DNA of 21,630 nucleotides from Bacillota bacterium. Its GTDB lineage: Bacteria; Bacillota; Clostridia; Christensenellales; UMGS416. A model generated the notes under the pieces. That model searched no databases. It was given only the letters and a program-made list of their open reading frames with translations, and was not told where the DNA came from. Of the stretch, positions 20,634 to 21,630 are shown one piece after another. Position 1 is the first letter of the stretch. Every line of letters starts with the position of its first letter. The DNA lies in contig JAEYYW010000115.1 in NCBI GenBank assembly GCA_023428265.1, forward strand, positions 1-21,630, in the 5' to 3' direction. The position numbers and the translations under genes are program-made.

Positions 20634-21482
20634 ATGAGCTCATTGTTCCCCAGGACTGCCGTGGAAGGCATCTCCCTGTCGCGCATGATCATCGGCACCA
20701 ACTGGATCCTTGGCTGGAGCCACACCGGCGCCGCCGCCGACGCTATGATTCACAAGACAAACCACAGCGGCGAAGTGGTTGCCGATCTGCTGGAAGTGTT
20801 TCTGCGCCGGGGTGTGGACACAATCATGGGGCCGCTCAGCACCCAGCCGTTGATTCTGGATTCGATGAAGCTGGCCGAAGACCGCACCGGCAAGGCCATC
20901 CTCCGGGTGGATACTCCCATTCTCAACATGGATGACACCGCCGAGGGCCGCCGCGAGGCCGAGCGGGCAATCGCTGCCTGCAAACGGGAGGGTGCAGCGC
21001 TTTGCCTGATCCACCATTCCTCCGCCGAGCAGTTGGTGAACAAGAACCGCCGCACGATGGATCGCCTGCCGGACTATACGAAGATGATCCGTGACCATGG
21101 CATGGTTCCCGGTTTGTCCGCCCACATGCCGGAGCTCGTCGTTTATTCCGACGCCAACGAGTATGATGTGCAGACCTATATCCAGATTTACAACTGCCTG
21201 GGCTTTTTGATGCAGATCGAGGTGGAGTCCGTCGCCAACACAATCTGGAACGCGAAGAAGCCGGTGATGACGATCAAACCCATGGCTGCCGGCCGCTGCA
21301 CACCCTTTGTGGGCCTCAATTTCGTTTGGAACACGATCCGCCCGCAGGACATGGTGACCGTGGGCTGCATGACGCCCCGCGAAGCCGAAGAAGACATTGA
21401 GATCTCGCTGGCCGCCATCGAGCGTCGGGCTCCCGACCTGGAAGGCCGGTCCAGCCCCAACAAAACGGAGATTATGAGGTAA
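20634..21482 (+). CDS. Conserved protein of unknown function, TIM-barrel-like (distant aldo/keto-reductase resemblance)
   Basis: I do not recognise a named family with certainty. The 282-residue protein alternates predicted strands and helices as in a (beta/alpha)8 barrel: 'RMIIGTNWILGW', 'GVDTIMGPLS', 'KAILRVDTPI', 'GAALCLIHHSS', 'HGMVPGLSAHMPE', 'LMQIEVESV', 'PVMTIKPMAAGR' and 'DMVTVGCMTPREAEEDIEIS'. The last two blocks recall the C-terminal strands of aldo/keto-reductase-like proteins, yet no Asp-Tyr-Lys-His reductase tetrad is obvious, so it may have another activity. ATG 20634 is used because GGAGG is six bases upstream; ATG 20619 precedes that site. There is no signal peptide. It has its own promoter and no functional link to hsp20 is evident. 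Confidence 0.8.
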   Translation: MSSLFPRTAVEGISLSRMIIGTNWILGWSHTGAAADAMIHKTNHSGEVVADLLEVFLRRGVDTIMGPLSTQPLILDSMKLAEDRTGKAILRVDTPILNMDDTAEGRREAERAIAACKREGAALCLIHHSSAEQLVNKNRRTMDRLPDYTKMIRDHGMVPGLSAHMPELVVYSDANEYDVQTYIQIYNCLGFLMQIEVESVANTIWNAKKPVMTIKPMAAGRCTPFVGLNFVWNTIRPQDMVTVGCMTPREAEEDIEISLAAIERRAPDLEGRSSPNKTEIMR

Positions 21483-21505
21483 AGAGCGGGCCTCTCCCAA
21501 CACAA

Positions 21506-21630
21506 ACCCTCAACCCCAACCCCTTCCCCCAGAGCATTGGGGGAAGGGGTATTTTAGAATAGGGGCTTGCGCCCCTATACCCCGAACTAGAATCTCCCCC
21601 TCTCGCATTTATGGGAGAGGGGGCCGGGGG
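21506..21630 (+). repeat. Miniature palindromic repeat, copy 2 (cut by window end)
   Basis: It starts ACCCTCAACCCC at 21506, 23 bases after the preceding stop codon. It contains CCCCTTCCCCC/GGGGGAAGGGG (21520-21530/21539-21549), a central ATAGGGGC-TTGC-GCCCCTAT hairpin (21559-21578) and CCCCCTCTC/GAGAGGGGG toward the end. Its first 44 bases match the minus strand of copy 1 (17308-17351) at 42 positions. The right end is not in the window; a closing TGAGGGT would be expected just beyond base 21630. Confidence 0.85.

Overview
The window looks like chromosome from an anaerobic, plant-polysaccharide-using Firmicute, most likely a Clostridia member of fairly high GC. The evidence is strong GGAGG ribosome binding sites with some TTG starts, several extended -10 promoters, an LplB/YtcP/lipoprotein sugar transporter without its own ATPase, a Vga/Msr-type ABC-F gene and a textbook CtsR operator in front of hsp20. 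No tRNA, rRNA, CRISPR array, transposase or phage structural gene was seen. The taxonomic call is inference; no species can be named.

Region 1 (1-10.7 kb, + strand) is a hemicellulose utilisation locus. It holds the C-terminal end of an AraC-family regulator, two permeases of an oligosaccharide ABC importer, its lipoprotein binding protein, and then a tightly packed enzyme operon: GH39 beta-xylosidase, a GH120-like beta-helix glycosidase, GH51 alpha-L-arabinofuranosidase, a small cysteine-rich DUF6171-like protein and a clan GH-A (GH5-like) hydrolase. No enzyme has a visible signal peptide. The simplest reading is that arabinoxylo-oligosaccharides are imported and then dismantled in the cytoplasm. 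Stem-loops flank the binding-protein gene and probably set its expression relative to its neighbours. A strong terminator ends the operon at about 10.69 kb.

Region 2 (10.7-13.3 kb) is an intergenic cluster of GC-rich palindromes followed by a minus-strand GH95 alpha-L-fucosidase-type enzyme. This gene has its own promoter, and a perfect 15-bp palindrome lies between it and the divergent + strand genes.

Region 3 (13.3-17.2 kb, + strand) is housekeeping. It contains a compact nucleotide-pool trio (dimeric-type dUTPase, HAD phosphatase, PRA-PH/MazG-like pyrophosphohydrolase), then lspA overlapping an rluD-type pseudouridine synthase, then a YkgJ-type cysteine-cluster protein whose ribosome binding site lies at the end of a composite palindromic repeat.

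Region 4 (17.2-21.6 kb) is bounded by two inverted copies of a miniature palindromic repeat. It holds an antibiotic-resistance-type ABC-F gene with a leader that looks like a transcription attenuator (promoter, short upstream ORF, antiterminator pairing, intrinsic terminator ending just before the ATG). It also holds an isochorismatase-family hydrolase, a CtsR-controlled Hsp20 and a conserved TIM-barrel-like protein of unknown function.

The most novel-looking items are the ABC-F attenuator, the cysteine-rich gene translationally coupled between glycosidases, and the repeat families. No wholly new multi-gene system could be established from sequence alone.
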